A DNA stretch of 64,000 nt from an uncultured Myxococcales bacterium. GTDB lineage: Bacteria > Myxococcota_A > Polyangia > Polyangiales > Polyangiaceae. The position numbers and the translations under genes were made by a program. Shown here one piece after another: positions 42,631-52,990 of this stretch (the stretch's first letter is position 1; each line of letters opens with the position of its first letter). The stretch covers positions 1 through 64,000 of the forward strand of contig CALFNG010000193.1 in assembly GCA_937902985.1 (NCBI GenBank), in the 5' to 3' direction. The notes beneath the pieces were generated by a model, which was given only the letters and a program-made list of their open reading frames with translations, did not search any database and had not been told where the DNA came from.

Positions 42631-43632
42631 TCAGAGCCTGACGTCGATGTACACGTTGCGGCGTAGCTCGCTGAGCCACTGCTTGCGGGCGCGCTCGAGG
42701 CCTTCGATGAGGGCCTTCTGCATCATGTCGTCTTTGACTTCGGTGTACGCGGGCACGCGCGCCGTGCCGAGCGGCATGAGGAGCACGATGGCCTCGTCTT
42801 GACCGAGGTTGACTGGGATCGGGTCGGACACGGTGCCCGACTTGGTCGCGCGCACGCCGTCTTGAATCGGGGGCAAGAGCGACGCGAAGGGCTGCGGGCC
42901 GCGCGAGCCGCACGACGGTTTGGTGGACACGTCGTCGCTGTACTGCGTGACTAGCTTGCAGAAATCTTCGCCGCCGCGCGCTCGCTTCGAGAGCTCTTGC
43001 GCCAGCGCCATGCGCGCGTCGAGCTGCTGCTGCGAGCCGGTCGCCGGCACCCGGAGAGCGAGGACGCGCACGTCGATCGTCTCCTGGTCGCGGACCTCTT
43101 TGATCCAGTGCTGGTACGCGGAGAGCGCGTCTTGATCGGTGACGTGAACGCGCGGCCGGACGCGTAGCTCGATGAGCTTGCCCTCGAGGATCTGGCGCTT
43201 GATCTCGTCGCGAAAATCTTGCTCGGTGAGCCCGCGCCGGAGCACCTCGCCCATGACGTCAGCCGTGGTCACCGGCCGCCCCTGCTGGGCCTGCGCCTGC
43301 GCGGCGATGTTCGCGATGCCGCGATCGATCTCTTCGGAGGCGACGGTGATGTGCGCCTTGTCGGCCTGCTGCTCTTCGAGGCGATCGTCGATCATGCGAT
43401 CGAGCAGCTCTTTGTACATCTCCTGCTCCTGGACGCTGATGACGTTCGCGTCGCGCGTCTGGAGCCGGATCTGCACGCGCCCGGACGCGGCGCGGTGGAG
43501 CAGCTCGGTCCAGAGGACCGGGCGCTCCCCGATCACAGCGACGACGCGCTCGACGATCGTGGCCCGCGCCGGGACGACCGCCGCCACGATTGCCAGCGCC
43601 CAGGCGGCGAGGAGGAGTCTCGGGAACTTCAC
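42631..43632 (-). CDS. SurA-like periplasmic peptidyl-prolyl isomerase/chaperone, 333 aa
   Basis: A signal peptide (FPRLLLAAWALAIVAAVVPARA) precedes a SurA N-terminal-type chaperone domain (VERVVAVIGERPVLWTEL to RRGLTEQDFRDEIKRQILEGKLIELRV) and a parvulin-like region (QETIDVRVLALRVP, DFCKLVTQYSDD, GTVSDPIPVNLGQDEAIVLLM). It should assist outer-membrane protein folding. The GTG at 43632 is used; a GTG at 43650 is also possible. The gene follows rpsI at 25 bp, so it may be transcribed with the ribosomal pair. A short inverted repeat (TTCTAA/TTAGAA) sits at the rpsI stop. Confidence 0.85.
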   Translation of the reverse strand: MKFPRLLLAAWALAIVAAVVPARATIVERVVAVIGERPVLWTELLHRAASGRVQIRLQTRDANVISVQEQEMYKELLDRMIDDRLEEQQADKAHITVASEEIDRGIANIAAQAQAQQGRPVTTADVMGEVLRRGLTEQDFRDEIKRQILEGKLIELRVRPRVHVTDQDALSAYQHWIKEVRDQETIDVRVLALRVPATGSQQQLDARMALAQELSKRARGGEDFCKLVTQYSDDVSTKPSCGSRGPQPFASLLPPIQDGVRATKSGTVSDPIPVNLGQDEAIVLLMPLGTARVPAYTEVKDDMMQKALIEGLERARKQWLSELRRNVYIDVRL

Positions 43633-43657
43633 GTCCCCACGCCTTAGCACGGGGCTT

Positions 43658-44056
43658 CTAACGTTTAGAATACTGGAAGCGCTTGCGGGCGCCGGGCTGG
43701 CCGTACTTCTTGCGCTCCTTCTTGCGCGCGTCGCGCGTCAAGAAGCCCGCTCGCTTGACCACGCCGCGCTTCTCCGGATCGAGCGTGATGAGCGCCCGCG
43801 AGATGCCGTGCCGCATGGCCTCGGCCTGCGCGCTCTTGCCGCCGCCGGTGCACGTGGCCCACACGTCGAACTGATCCTGCGCTTCAATGAGCTCGAACGG
43901 CTGCCGCAGCACCATGCGCGACGTCTCGCGCTCGAAGTAGTCGTCGACCGGCTTGCCGTTGACGACAATGGTTCCAGTGCCCGGCTTGAGCCAGATGCGC
44001 GCGATCGCGGTCTTGCGTTTGCCAGTGGCGTACGTACGAGTGTCGGCTGTGGGCAT
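43658..44056 (-). CDS. rpsI: 30S ribosomal protein S9, 132 aa
   Basis: The full family is present, from [20 protein letters not shown] through [10 protein letters not shown] and [19 protein letters not shown] to the basic C-terminus [17 protein letters not shown] that reaches the decoding site tRNA. It is directly downstream of rplM, the standard order. Confidence 0.97.
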   Translation of the reverse strand: MPTADTRTYATGKRKTAIARIWLKPGTGTIVVNGKPVDDYFERETSRMVLRQPFELIEAQDQFDVWATCTGGGKSAQAEAMRHGISRALITLDPEKRGVVKRAGFLTRDARKKERKKYGQPGARKRFQYSKR

Positions 44057-44072
44057 GGTGAGCGTCGTGGCC

Positions 44073-44582
44073 TTACGGTGCTTGTCGGGTGGAAGGCGAA
44101 GTCAAAACTTGCGGCTTCTGCGCGCCGTGCGGGTGATCCGGCGTCACGTAGATCTTCAGCTTGGTGATCATCTGGCGCCCGAGGACGCCCTTGGGGAGCA
44201 TGCCGCGCACGGCCTTCTCGACCGGGAACGTGCCGTCCCGCGCGAGCAGGTGCCGGTAGCTTTCCGCCTTGAAACCGCCGGGGATGCCGGAGTGCCGGTA
44301 GTAGAACTTCTTGTCGAGCTTCTCGCCCGTCAGGAGGATCTTGTCGGCGTTCACGACGACGACGAAGTCGCCCGTGTCTTCGTGGGGGGTGTATTCGGGC
44401 TTGTGCTTGCCGCGCAGCACGTGCGCGACCTGGCTGGCGAGGCGGCCGAGAGGCCTTCCCGTTGCGTCGATCACCCACCACGCCCGCGAGCCCTGGGCTT
44501 GCGCCTTGGTCATCACGAAGGACTTGTTGGGGGCGCGCGCCGAAAGCGTCGGCACGCGGGACTGCAACTCCGTCGAAGGCAT
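44073..44582 (-). CDS. rplM: 50S ribosomal protein L13, ~169 aa
   Basis: The core ([70 protein letters not shown]) is unmistakable. The start is uncertain. The ATG at 44582 has AAAGG about 11 bases upstream and gives a 23-residue N-terminal extension. The ATG at 44513 would give the usual length of ~146 residues but lacks a ribosome site. Confidence 0.95.
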   Translation of the reverse strand: MPSTELQSRVPTLSARAPNKSFVMTKAQAQGSRAWWVIDATGRPLGRLASQVAHVLRGKHKPEYTPHEDTGDFVVVVNADKILLTGEKLDKKFYYRHSGIPGGFKAESYRHLLARDGTFPVEKAVRGMLPKGVLGRQMITKLKIYVTPDHPHGAQKPQVLTSPSTRQAP

Positions 44583-45080
44583 TTCGAGAACGAACCTTTC
44601 AGCGCGAGCGACGCGCCAGCCACCGGGGACAGCGCCGGCGAGAAGGCGCGGGAACCTAGGTGGGCACGCGCCGCCTGTCAAGCGATGGCCGACGAAGGGG
44701 GCGCGCGCCGGCGTGTACTCGGGCGTGTACTCGGGCGTGTGCTCGGGCGTGTGCTCGATTGTAGTCGAAGCGCCTGAAGTCCGTCACGGAGTCACGCCCT
44801 CACGCCGCGGACCCTTCCCGGCGTGGCGCGTGGCGCGTGGCGCGTGGCTCCGGCGTGGCCAGGGCGGGGTCCACGGCGCCGCACGCGAGCCACGACAGAG
44901 GCATGATGCCACACGTCAGAAGCTCGAGCGAGGATGACCGCCATGGCACGGCTGGCGCACCCTGCGTAACGGAATACGCAAGAAAGAGCGACGATCGGGG
45001 CCTCGGCGGTCCGGATGGGTTCACTAACCCCTGCGCCGCCACGGGATTTGCCTTGTGGTTCGCGAGGTAACGCCTCCATC
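44583..45080. promoter_or_regulatory. Divergent region between rplM and the histidine kinase, with repeats
   Basis: This ~500-bp region should hold the promoter of the rplM-rpsI(-surA) unit and that of the kinase gene. It contains the 12-bp array at 44711-44758 and, at about 44821-44848, a 7-bp GTGGCGC unit repeated about four times. No L13 leader structure or promoter core was identified, and open frames here have no recognisable product. Confidence 0.45.
44711..44758. repeat. Four 12-bp tandem repeats
   Basis: GCGTGTACTCGG is repeated at 44711 and 44723; copies at 44735 and 44747 read GCGTGTGCTCGG and GCGTGTGCTCGA. It lies about 130 bp upstream of the rplM start. The A-to-G change shared by the last two copies shows stepwise duplication. 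Confidence 0.93.
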
Positions 45081-46736
45081 ATGCAGCGCTCGTCCCAACG
45101 AAACCCACCCCTACGCACCTCTCCGCAACCCTCGCAGCCTGCGTCGGGGGAGCCGATCGCGGAGACGTCGGCCGTGCACCTTCTGGACGAGCCGGAGGTC
45201 GATCCAGTGCTCAATCGCCTGCACGCGAACTTCCGGGCGGTGCTCGAGCTCTCGTCGGAGTTCGCGATGGTTCACCGCCACGGGCGGATCGTGTTCGCCA
45301 ACGCGGCGCTCGTCCGGGCCCTCGGGCTGGGCACCCGCGACGACTTGATCGGGACGCCCGTGGTCGATCTGTACGACGACGAGAATCTGGAGGTCGTCGA
45401 GGCTCGGGTGCTCGCGCCGCCGGACAGCACGAGTCTCCCGAGCTTCGGCCTGCGCTGGCGCGCGAAGGGCGGCGCCTTCAGGACGACGGAGGCCACGGCC
45501 GCGCGCATCGAGATGGACGGCGCGCCGGCGGTCATCGTGCTCGCGCGCGACGTGACCGAGCGCGCGGAGTTCCAGGACCGGCTCCTCGAGCGCGATCGCA
45601 TGGCGGCTATCGGCACGCTCTCGGCGGGGGTGGCCCACGAGATCAACAACCCCCTCACGTACCTGCTCGTGAACCTCGAGCACGTGCTTCGCAGACTCCG
45701 CGCCGCGAGCGCCAGCGACGACCCCATCGCCGAGCTTGACGACGTCGCGGGTGACGGCATGCCCGTCCTCGTTCAGGCGCTGCAGCAGGCGGTCGACGGC
45801 GCGAACAAGGTGCGCCAGATCGTTCGCGACCTCCTGACCTTCTCGCAGGGGAGCGTCGAGCAGCGCGGCGGCGTCGACGTGCGCGGGATCGTCGAGAGCG
45901 CGACGCAGATGGCCTGGCACGAGATCCGGCACCGGGCGCGCCTGGTGAAGAGCCTCTCCGAGGTGCCCCCCGTCGACGCCAACGAAGCGCGACTCGGGCA
46001 GGTGTTCCTGAACCTGCTCGTCAACGCCGCCCAGGCGATCCCCGAGGGCCGGGCCGACCAGCACGAGGTCCGCGTGATCACGCGCACCAACGAGCACGGC
46101 AGCGTCGTGGTCGAAGTGAGCGACACCGGAATGGGCATCCCGCCCGAGAACCTGAGCCGCATCTTCGATCCGTTCTTCACGACCAAAGGCGCGACTGGGA
46201 CGGGGCTCGGGCTCGCGATCTCGCACGGAGCCATCCGCAGCCTCGGCGGTGACATCAAGGTGACGAGCGTGCCCGGGCGCGGGACGACCTTCCAGGTCAC
46301 CTTGCCTCCGTCGAAGTCGTGGCGGCGCGCGGCCCCGTCGAGCTCGCACGACCTCCGCACGCAGGTGCGCCGGCGGGTGCTCATCGTCGACGACGAGCCT
46401 CTCGTCGGCGAGGCCATCGCCCGCGCGCTCTCCGAGGAGAACGACGTCGAGGTCGTCACCGAGGCCAAGCAGGCTCTCGCGCGCGTGCAGAAGGGGGCCG
46501 TCTACGACATCGTGCTCTGCGATCTGATGATGCCCGTCATGACCGGCATGGACCTCTACGCCGAGCTCGTTCGCGCCGCCCCGAAGCTCGCGGGTCGCCT
46601 GGTGTTCATGACCGGGGGCGCGTTCACGCCGCGTGCGCGCGCGTTCCTCGAGAACGTGGTCAACCCGTGCCTCGAGAAGCCCCTCGACACGAGCAAGCTG
46701 AGGAGCATCGTCGCGCGGGCCGCGAGCAAGGACTGA
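45081..46736 (+). CDS. PAS sensor histidine kinase with C-terminal receiver, 551 aa
   Basis: The ATG at 45081 is used. Residues ~45-165 are a PAS domain (FAMVHRHGRIVFANAALVRALG). The HisKA box AGVAHEINNPLTYLL has the phospho-acceptor His186. The catalytic domain shows FLNLLVNAAQAI (N box), DTGMGIPP, FDPFFTTKG and GTGLGLAIS (G boxes). A receiver domain fills the last ~125 residues, with acidic pocket VDDEP and phospho-Asp481 in LCDLMMP. There is no membrane segment, so it is cytoplasmic. The receiver makes it a hybrid kinase needing a separate phosphotransfer or response regulator. It is followed by another hybrid kinase. Confidence 0.93.
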   Translation: MQRSSQRNPPLRTSPQPSQPASGEPIAETSAVHLLDEPEVDPVLNRLHANFRAVLELSSEFAMVHRHGRIVFANAALVRALGLGTRDDLIGTPVVDLYDDENLEVVEARVLAPPDSTSLPSFGLRWRAKGGAFRTTEATAARIEMDGAPAVIVLARDVTERAEFQDRLLERDRMAAIGTLSAGVAHEINNPLTYLLVNLEHVLRRLRAASASDDPIAELDDVAGDGMPVLVQALQQAVDGANKVRQIVRDLLTFSQGSVEQRGGVDVRGIVESATQMAWHEIRHRARLVKSLSEVPPVDANEARLGQVFLNLLVNAAQAIPEGRADQHEVRVITRTNEHGSVVVEVSDTGMGIPPENLSRIFDPFFTTKGATGTGLGLAISHGAIRSLGGDIKVTSVPGRGTTFQVTLPPSKSWRRAAPSSSHDLRTQVRRRVLIVDDEPLVGEAIARALSEENDVEVVTEAKQALARVQKGAVYDIVLCDLMMPVMTGMDLYAELVRAAPKLAGRLVFMTGGAFTPRARAFLENVVNPCLEKPLDTSKLRSIVARAASKD

Positions 46737-46874
46737 AGCGTCCGGTCCCGCGTATACCTCGGAGTTTCATGCAGCCTTTCGGTCACGTCGGGTCTACCCT
46801 GGCGGTCCGTCTCGCACGCTCAGGGGGTCCTGAGGTCGCGGGAGCCAACGAGACTCGAGCCCGGGGGGGGACCG

Positions 46875-49800
46875 ATGAAACCAAACACCGGCGTCGCTAC
46901 GCAGCCAAATCGTGGCCAGCGAGCCGACGACTGGCTCGTGGGCGGCGGGGAGATGGGAGAGGTCGTCCGGGCGATGGACTGGGCCGCAACGCCCTTGGGA
47001 GCCATCGCTTCGTGGCCCCAGAGCCTGCGCACGACCGTCAGCCTTTGCCTGGCCTCCAACTTTCCCATCTCGCTCGCCTGGGGGCCGAAGCACGTCCAGA
47101 TCTACAACGACGGCTACTGGCCGATCTGCGGGAAGAAGCACCCCGGTTCGATGGGGCAGGACTTCAGCGAATGCTGGGCCTCGGCTTGGCCGGTCATCGG
47201 AGACGCGTTCGAGCGCGCGCTCCTGGGCGAGACGTCCTTTCTCGAGGATCAGCGGATGTTCGTGGACCGCAACGGCTATCTCGAAGAGACCTTCTTCACC
47301 TTCTCGTTCAGCCCGATCCGCGACGAGAGCGGGGGCGTCGGGGGGCTCTTCCATCCGGTCACCGAAACGACGAGCCGCATGCTCGCCGAACGACGCACAC
47401 GGGCGCTGCGCGACCTCGCCGCGCGCGCGGGGAAGGCGCAGTCGGTCGACGAAGCCCTGACTTCGGCCGCCTATAGCCTCGACGCTTGCAGCCTCGACCT
47501 TCCGTTCACTCTCTTCTACGTGCTCGATCAAGACGGCAGCGGAGCCCGGCTGGTGGCGAGCTCCGGCATGGCACCCGGCCTGCCGACGAGCCCCGTCGCC
47601 GTGGACCTTGCCGGCTACGACGCTGTCTGGCCGCTCTCCGAGGTCGCGACCACCGGCCAGGGCGAGGTCGTCTCCGACTTGCGGATGCGGTTCGGATGCG
47701 TCACGTGCGATCCGTACCCCGAGCCCCTGCACATCGCGCTCGCGTTGCCCGTCACTCCCCCGGGCCACGAGCGTCCTCTGGCGATCCTGATCGCGGGAGT
47801 GAGCCCTCGATCGCCTCTGAACGACGCGTACAGCGCATTCTACGATCTGCTCGCCGCGGGGGTCACCGCCGCGGTGGCGAACGCTCTCGCGCACGAAGAC
47901 GAGCGGCGACGCGCGGAGGCTCTCGCCGAGATCGATCTCGCGAAGACCGCGTTCTTCTCGAACGTGAGCCACGAGTTTCGTACGCCGCTCACCCTCATGC
48001 TCGGACCGCTGGAAGACGAGCTGGCCGAACGCGACGAGCCCCTGCCGAAGGCCCGCCACGAGCGGCTCGCCACCGCTCACCGCAACAGCCTCCGTCTCTT
48101 GAAGCTCGTGAACTCGCTGCTCAACTTCTCCCGGGTCGAAGCAGGTCGGGTCCACGCTCACTTCGAGCCCAGCGACCTCGCGATGGAGACCGCGGAGCTT
48201 GCGAGCGTGTTCCGGTCGGCGATCGAGAAGGCAGGCCTCACGTTCACCGTGGACTGCGCGCCGTTGCCCGAGCCCGTCTTCGTCGATCACGACATGTGGG
48301 AGAAGGTCGTGCTCAACCTGATCTCCAACGCCCTCAAGCACACGTTCACGGGCGGCATCGGCGTCGGCCTTCGCTGGTTGAACGGCGCAGCGGAGCTGAC
48401 GGTCACCGACTCGGGCGTCGGGATCCCGAAGGCAGAATTGCCTCGCCTCTTCGAGCGCTTTCATCGCGTGAAAGAGACCAAGTCGCGCACCCATGAGGGC
48501 ACCGGGATCGGCCTCGCGCTGGTGCATCAGCTCGTCGATATGCACGGTGGCATCGTGCACGTGGAGAGCCAGGAGGGCGTGGGAAGCACCTTCCGAGTCA
48601 CGGTCAAAGGCGGCTCCGACCACCTGCCGCAGGAGCGCATCGCGACCCGAGTCGGACGGCCCTCCATGCCGCCTCAGGTGCCGGCGTTCATCAACGAGTC
48701 GTTGAGCTGGCTACGCAGCGCTCGGTCTTCCAGTGCTCCTCCGCCGGGAGACCCGACGCGGCCGCGTGTCCTCGTGGCCGACGACAACGCGGACATGCGC
48801 GACTACGTCCGCCGCCTCCTGGCCGCGCAGTACGACGTCGTTGCCGTGGCCGACGGCGTGAGCGCCCTCGCGGCGGCGCTCGAGCGTCCACCGGATCTCG
48901 TCGTGACCGACGTGATGATGCCGGGGCTCGACGGCTTCGGCCTGCTCCGCGAACTTCGGAAGAACGACGCCACGCGCGCCGTCCCCGTGCTCATCCTGTC
49001 CGCCCGAGCGGGGGAAGACGCGTCGGTCGAAGGTCTGGACGCCGGCGCCGACGACTATCTCGTGAAGCCCTTCTCGGCTCGCGATCTCCTGGCGCGCGTG
49101 CGAACCCATCTGGAGCTCGCGCGAATCCGGCGGGATTGGGCGAGCGAGGTGAAGGCTCGCGAGGCGAGTCAGGCGGCCGAGGAGGCGCTTCGTTCGAGCG
49201 AGGGGCGGCTCCGCAGGGTGATCGACTCGGCCATCATCGGGATGACGATCATCAACCTCGACGACGGCACCCTCACCCAGGCCAACGACGCCTTCCTGCA
49301 GATGACCGGCTATTCGCGCGAGGAGGTCTTGGAGGGGCGAGTGCAGATCGCGACCATCACTCCACCCGAGTGGCAGGCGCAAGACCGGGAGGCGGCGCGC
49401 CGGCTCCGAACCACCGGCGTCCTGCCGCTTCGCGAGAAGGAGTACATCCACAAGAGCGGCCGGCGGGTGCCCGTTCTGGTGGGGGGCGCCATGCTCGAAG
49501 GGAGCGAGTGCGTCGGTTTCGCCGCCGACATCTCCGATCGAAAAGAGGCGGAAGTGTCTGCGCGGAGCGAGTTGGCCGCCCGCGAGCGAGCCGAACGAGC
49601 GCTCCGCGAGAAGGAGGAGCAGCTCCGCCAGGCGCAAAAGATGGAAGCGGTGGGGCGGCTCGCGGGCGGCGTCGCCCACGACTTCAACAACATCCTCTCG
49701 GTCGTTCTCAGCTACGCGGAGATGATCGTCGTCGAGGGTGACCCCACGGAGCGGGTACGCGAGGACATCGAGGAGATCCGCAAGGCGGGCATGCGGGGCG

Positions 49801-50792
49801 CGGACCTGACGCGGCAGCTCCTGATGTTCAGCCGCCAGCAGGTGCTCGAGCCGCGGCTCCTGGACCTGAATCAATTGCTCGCGGGGATGGAGAAGATGCT
49901 CGCCCGCCTGGTCGGCGAAGACGTCGAGCTGGTCTGCGTGTCCGCCCCGCTCCGCGCCACGGTCCGCGCCGATCCCGGCTCGATCGAGCAGGTGATCATG
50001 AACCTCGTGGTGAACGCGCGCGACGCCATGCCGATCGGCGGCCTACTCACGATCGAGACCCGCGACGTGATCCTCGACGACGCGTACGCCGGGGAGCACC
50101 TCGGCGTCACGCCAGGCCGCTACGTCCTCCTCGCCGTCACCGACAGCGGGACGGGGATGGACAAGGCCACGCAGGCTCGGATCTTCGAGCCGTTCTTCAC
50201 CACAAAGGAAAAAGGCAAAGGGACCGGCCTCGGTCTCTCGACGGTCTTCGGGATCGTCCAGCAAAGCGACGGGAACATCCAGGTCCGCAGCGAGCTCGGG
50301 AGAGGGACGACGTTCGAGGCGTACTTTCCTCTGATCGACGCCGAGGTCGACGAGGTTCGGCCGTTCGCCCCGCGGTCGACGTCTCGCGGCACCGAGACGA
50401 TCTTGCTGGTCGAAGACGAAGAGCAAGTACGCACGGTCGCCTCTCAAATCCTCAGGCAACTCGGGTATCACGTGATCGAGGCGTCGAGCGGGATCGACGC
50501 GCTCCGGCTCACCGAGGAGCACGCGTCGAACATCGACCTCTTGCTCAGCGACGTCGTGATGCCGCATATGAGCGGGCCGGAGCTGGCCAGGCGGCTCATC
50601 GCCGCAAGGCCCGCGGTGAAGACCCTCTTCATGTCTGGCTACACGGGCGACGCCATGGATCGTCACGGCGCGCTCGATTCTCCCCTCGCGTTCGTGCAAA
50701 AGCCGTTCACTCCGGAGACTCTGGAGAGGAAGGTCCGAGACGCTCTGGAGAGCCGCGAACGCAACGTGGACCATCACATCCGCGGGCCTTGA
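46875..50792 (+). CDS. Double-module hybrid histidine kinase (PAS-GAF-HK-REC-PAS-HK-REC), 1305 aa
   Basis: A G-rich ribosome site precedes the ATG at 46875. Domains in order: N-terminal PAS-like (~30-165), GAF-like (~175-340), HisKA with His366 ([13 protein letters not shown]), HATPase (~470-585), receiver with Asp679 ([11 protein letters not shown]), PAS (~775-890), a coiled coil, second HisKA with His935 ([14 protein letters not shown]), second HATPase (~1035-1153), and second receiver with Asp1226 ([11 protein letters not shown]). Both kinase modules keep their N and G boxes, so both could be active. No transmembrane helix is seen. The output is not encoded in the protein; the receiver-EAL gene that follows convergently is a candidate partner. 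Confidence 0.95.
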   Translation: MKPNTGVATQPNRGQRADDWLVGGGEMGEVVRAMDWAATPLGAIASWPQSLRTTVSLCLASNFPISLAWGPKHVQIYNDGYWPICGKKHPGSMGQDFSECWASAWPVIGDAFERALLGETSFLEDQRMFVDRNGYLEETFFTFSFSPIRDESGGVGGLFHPVTETTSRMLAERRTRALRDLAARAGKAQSVDEALTSAAYSLDACSLDLPFTLFYVLDQDGSGARLVASSGMAPGLPTSPVAVDLAGYDAVWPLSEVATTGQGEVVSDLRMRFGCVTCDPYPEPLHIALALPVTPPGHERPLAILIAGVSPRSPLNDAYSAFYDLLAAGVTAAVANALAHEDERRRAEALAEIDLAKTAFFSNVSHEFRTPLTLMLGPLEDELAERDEPLPKARHERLATAHRNSLRLLKLVNSLLNFSRVEAGRVHAHFEPSDLAMETAELASVFRSAIEKAGLTFTVDCAPLPEPVFVDHDMWEKVVLNLISNALKHTFTGGIGVGLRWLNGAAELTVTDSGVGIPKAELPRLFERFHRVKETKSRTHEGTGIGLALVHQLVDMHGGIVHVESQEGVGSTFRVTVKGGSDHLPQERIATRVGRPSMPPQVPAFINESLSWLRSARSSSAPPPGDPTRPRVLVADDNADMRDYVRRLLAAQYDVVAVADGVSALAAALERPPDLVVTDVMMPGLDGFGLLRELRKNDATRAVPVLILSARAGEDASVEGLDAGADDYLVKPFSARDLLARVRTHLELARIRRDWASEVKAREASQAAEEALRSSEGRLRRVIDSAIIGMTIINLDDGTLTQANDAFLQMTGYSREEVLEGRVQIATITPPEWQAQDREAARRLRTTGVLPLREKEYIHKSGRRVPVLVGGAMLEGSECVGFAADISDRKEAEVSARSELAARERAERALREKEEQLRQAQKMEAVGRLAGGVAHDFNNILSVVLSYAEMIVVEGDPTERVREDIEEIRKAGMRGADLTRQLLMFSRQQVLEPRLLDLNQLLAGMEKMLARLVGEDVELVCVSAPLRATVRADPGSIEQVIMNLVVNARDAMPIGGLLTIETRDVILDDAYAGEHLGVTPGRYVLLAVTDSGTGMDKATQARIFEPFFTTKEKGKGTGLGLSTVFGIVQQSDGNIQVRSELGRGTTFEAYFPLIDAEVDEVRPFAPRSTSRGTETILLVEDEEQVRTVASQILRQLGYHVIEASSGIDALRLTEEHASNIDLLLSDVVMPHMSGPELARRLIAARPAVKTLFMSGYTGDAMDRHGALDSPLAFVQKPFTPETLERKVRDALESRERNVDHHIRGP

Positions 50793-50855
50793 TCGCGGAC
50801 CCGAGATGCGAGCACGATGCGTTGCCCCGACGGGCGGGCCGCCCGCTTTCGCCTC

Positions 50856-52016
50856 TCAGAAGACCGGCTCCGGGAACGCAGGGCCCGGCCTCGCGAACAG
50901 AAACCCCTGGAGCAGGTCGCACCCGCCGCCCGACAGCTCGTCGCGCTCCCCGTGGGTTTCGATCCCTTCTCCAGTGACGACGATGCCCAGCTCCTTGCAC
51001 ATGGCGATCATCGTCCGCACGAGGGTCCGCTTCGTCGGCTCGACGTCGACGCCGCGAACCAGCCCCATGTCGAGCTTGACGACGTCGGGCTCGAGGAGCG
51101 CGAAGCTGCTGAGGCCCGCGTAGCCGGCGCCCAGATCGTCGATCGCGATCCGGAACCCGAGCCTGCGGAGCTCGGCGACCCGCGCCCGAACGTCGCCGAT
51201 GCCATCCAGCGACGCCCGTTCAGTGATTTCGAGCACGACGCGGCTCGCCACCGCCGCGAGGGGCCCTCGAGCGGCGAAGAGGTGATCGTCGTGCAAGTCG
51301 CTGGGATGGAGGTTGATGAAGAGAGCCACGTCGGGCGGCAACCGTTCGATGCCCACGATGGCCGTCGCCCGGATCTTCCGGCCGAGATCGTGCACCCGGC
51401 CGAGCCGCTCCGCCGCGTCGAGGATGGGGCCAGGGTGGGGAAGGCTCTGTTCGCGCGAGCGGAGGAGGGCCTCGTACGCGTAGACGCGCCGGTTCGACCA
51501 CGAGACGATCGGCTGGTAGACGACGTAAAGGGCGTCCATCGCGCGCGCGAAGCTCGCGGAGAGCCCGGCTCGGTCGCCGATGAAGCGCTCGACGCCGCCC
51601 GCGAGGTCGAGCGCCTGCCTCTTGGCCTTCGCGAGGCGATGGAGCCGAACGGCGTCCCCCGCAACCTTCACGAGCGTCTGGAGCTCGATCGGCTTCACCA
51701 GGTAGCGGAGGACCCCCCGCTCCACGGCCTTGATAGCCGTCTCTACCGAGGGGTTCCCCGTGATGAGGACGACCGGGACGTCGAGATCGTGCGTCCGCAC
51801 CCGCTCGAGGAGCTCGATGCCGGTCATCGTCGGCATATCGATGTCGCTCAGGATGACATCGAACGAGGCCGCCTGGAGCGCGCGCTCGGCGGCCGAGCCA
51901 TCGTGCGCCGTTTCGACCCGGTAGCCGTGGCTGGTCAGCACCCTCGCATGAACCCGGAGGAGCGCGTCGTCGTCGTCGACGACCAGGGCCCGTGGTGCGT
52001 CTTCCCGATTCTGCAT
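50856..52016 (-). CDS. Receiver-EAL cyclic-di-GMP phosphodiesterase, 386 aa
   Basis: Residues 1-125 are a receiver domain (VVDDDDALLR, phospho-Asp58 in LSDIDMPTMTG, Lys in YLVKPIEL). Residues ~145-385 are an EAL domain: YEALLRS (the EAL motif), ALFINLHPSDL, VVLEITERAS, AIDDLGAGYAGLSSF with the paired metal aspartates, and VVTGEGIETHGERDEL. Metal-binding Glu, Asn and Asp residues are present, so hydrolysis of cyclic di-GMP is likely, under phosphorylation control. The ATG at 52016 is preferred to upstream ATG/TTG starts. It converges on the large hybrid kinase gene 63 bp away. Confidence 0.92.
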   Translation of the reverse strand: MQNREDAPRALVVDDDDALLRVHARVLTSHGYRVETAHDGSAAERALQAASFDVILSDIDMPTMTGIELLERVRTHDLDVPVVLITGNPSVETAIKAVERGVLRYLVKPIELQTLVKVAGDAVRLHRLAKAKRQALDLAGGVERFIGDRAGLSASFARAMDALYVVYQPIVSWSNRRVYAYEALLRSREQSLPHPGPILDAAERLGRVHDLGRKIRATAIVGIERLPPDVALFINLHPSDLHDDHLFAARGPLAAVASRVVLEITERASLDGIGDVRARVAELRRLGFRIAIDDLGAGYAGLSSFALLEPDVVKLDMGLVRGVDVEPTKRTLVRTMIAMCKELGIVVTGEGIETHGERDELSGGGCDLLQGFLFARPGPAFPEPVF

Positions 52017-52115
52017 GCAATCACTCGAACGGCACATCCGTCGAGAGTTCAAGGCTCTCGCCCATCGAGGCCGAAGCGGGTTGGGCAGTATGAATTGCCG
52101 TGCTCTACGCTCCGG

Positions 52116-52883
52116 TCACGGGGTTCGTTCCGGGATGCCGAGGTCCGTTCGGCCGCTCCGCGCCCACGGCGCCACGTCTTCGAGCGAGAGAGGCCGATCC
52201 CGCAAGAGCTCGTGGGGCTTGAACGCCGCCTTGTAGCGAAGGGACGCGCACCCTTCGACCCGGTAGCCGAGATACACGAAAGGCCGCTCGTCGCGCTTCG
52301 CGTCGTCGACGAGCGAGAGCACGTTGGCCGTGCCCAGCGAGAGGCGGGCGTACTCCGGGTCGTGGAAGAAGAAGGCCGCCGACAGAGCGCGGGGCGTCGC
52401 GTCGAAGAGCCCAACGCCGACGAGCCGCCCGTCGCGCGAGTCGTCGTAGAAGGCCGCCTCCCGCGCGCAAGGGTGGGGGAACGCGAACTCGAGGCCGTAG
52501 CGCTCGCGGGTCTGCGCGTTGGGCTCCCACCCGCGGTTGTCTTCGCGGCCGGCGTGCCACTTCGCGTAGAGCTCGAGCCGCTCGCCGTCGACGCGCGGGG
52601 CGCCGACGACCCGCCGCAACCCGGAGCAGGCCCGCGAGGCGCGCCGCTGGCTCTTCGAGGGCGCGAACTCCGCCGTCAGGACCCTGACACTCACGCACTC
52701 GGTGCACGAGGCGCAGGCGGGCCGGAAGTAGATGGGCCCGAAGCGGCGCCACCCCTTTTCGAGCAGGGAATCCATCTCGTCGACCGTCACGTCGAGCATC
52801 ACGCGCACCTCGAGGCTGGCGCGCTGATCGGCCAGATAGGGGCAGGGATGGGGCTTCTCGACGATCCGTTCGAGGAGTCGCAT
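52116..52883 (-). CDS. bpt: Aspartate/glutamate leucyltransferase, 255 aa
   Basis: The family (bacterial Ate1-like R-transferase) is recognised from HPCPYL near the N-terminus, RFGPIYFRPACASCTECVSVRV, and the C-terminal acyltransferase part VGVGLFDATPRALSAAFFFHDPEYA, YVYLGYRVEGC-like (FVYLGYRVEGCASLRYKAAF) and KPHELL. Bpt adds leucine from Leu-tRNA to N-terminal Asp or Glu, sending proteins to ClpAP/ClpS degradation. Start at the ATG at 52883; a TTG further upstream is unlikely. Length is typical (~240-260). Divergent from the glycosyltransferase operon. Confidence 0.93.
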   Translation of the reverse strand: MRLLERIVEKPHPCPYLADQRASLEVRVMLDVTVDEMDSLLEKGWRRFGPIYFRPACASCTECVSVRVLTAEFAPSKSQRRASRACSGLRRVVGAPRVDGERLELYAKWHAGREDNRGWEPNAQTRERYGLEFAFPHPCAREAAFYDDSRDGRLVGVGLFDATPRALSAAFFFHDPEYARLSLGTANVLSLVDDAKRDERPFVYLGYRVEGCASLRYKAAFKPHELLRDRPLSLEDVAPWARSGRTDLGIPERTP

Positions 52884-52990
52884 GCTGGCCAAGGGTCTGC
52901 CATGGGGCGGCAAAGCGCGCTACGGTCTCGCGCCGCTCTTTCTGGCGGATCCGGAGCGCTCGACGCGCTTTTGAAGGACGCGCTCGTCTC

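Noticed and set aside
44792-45080. A minus-strand open frame upstream of the histidine kinase
   Set aside because: Its product derives largely from the GTGGCGC repeats and neighbouring low-complexity sequence. No start signal or family.
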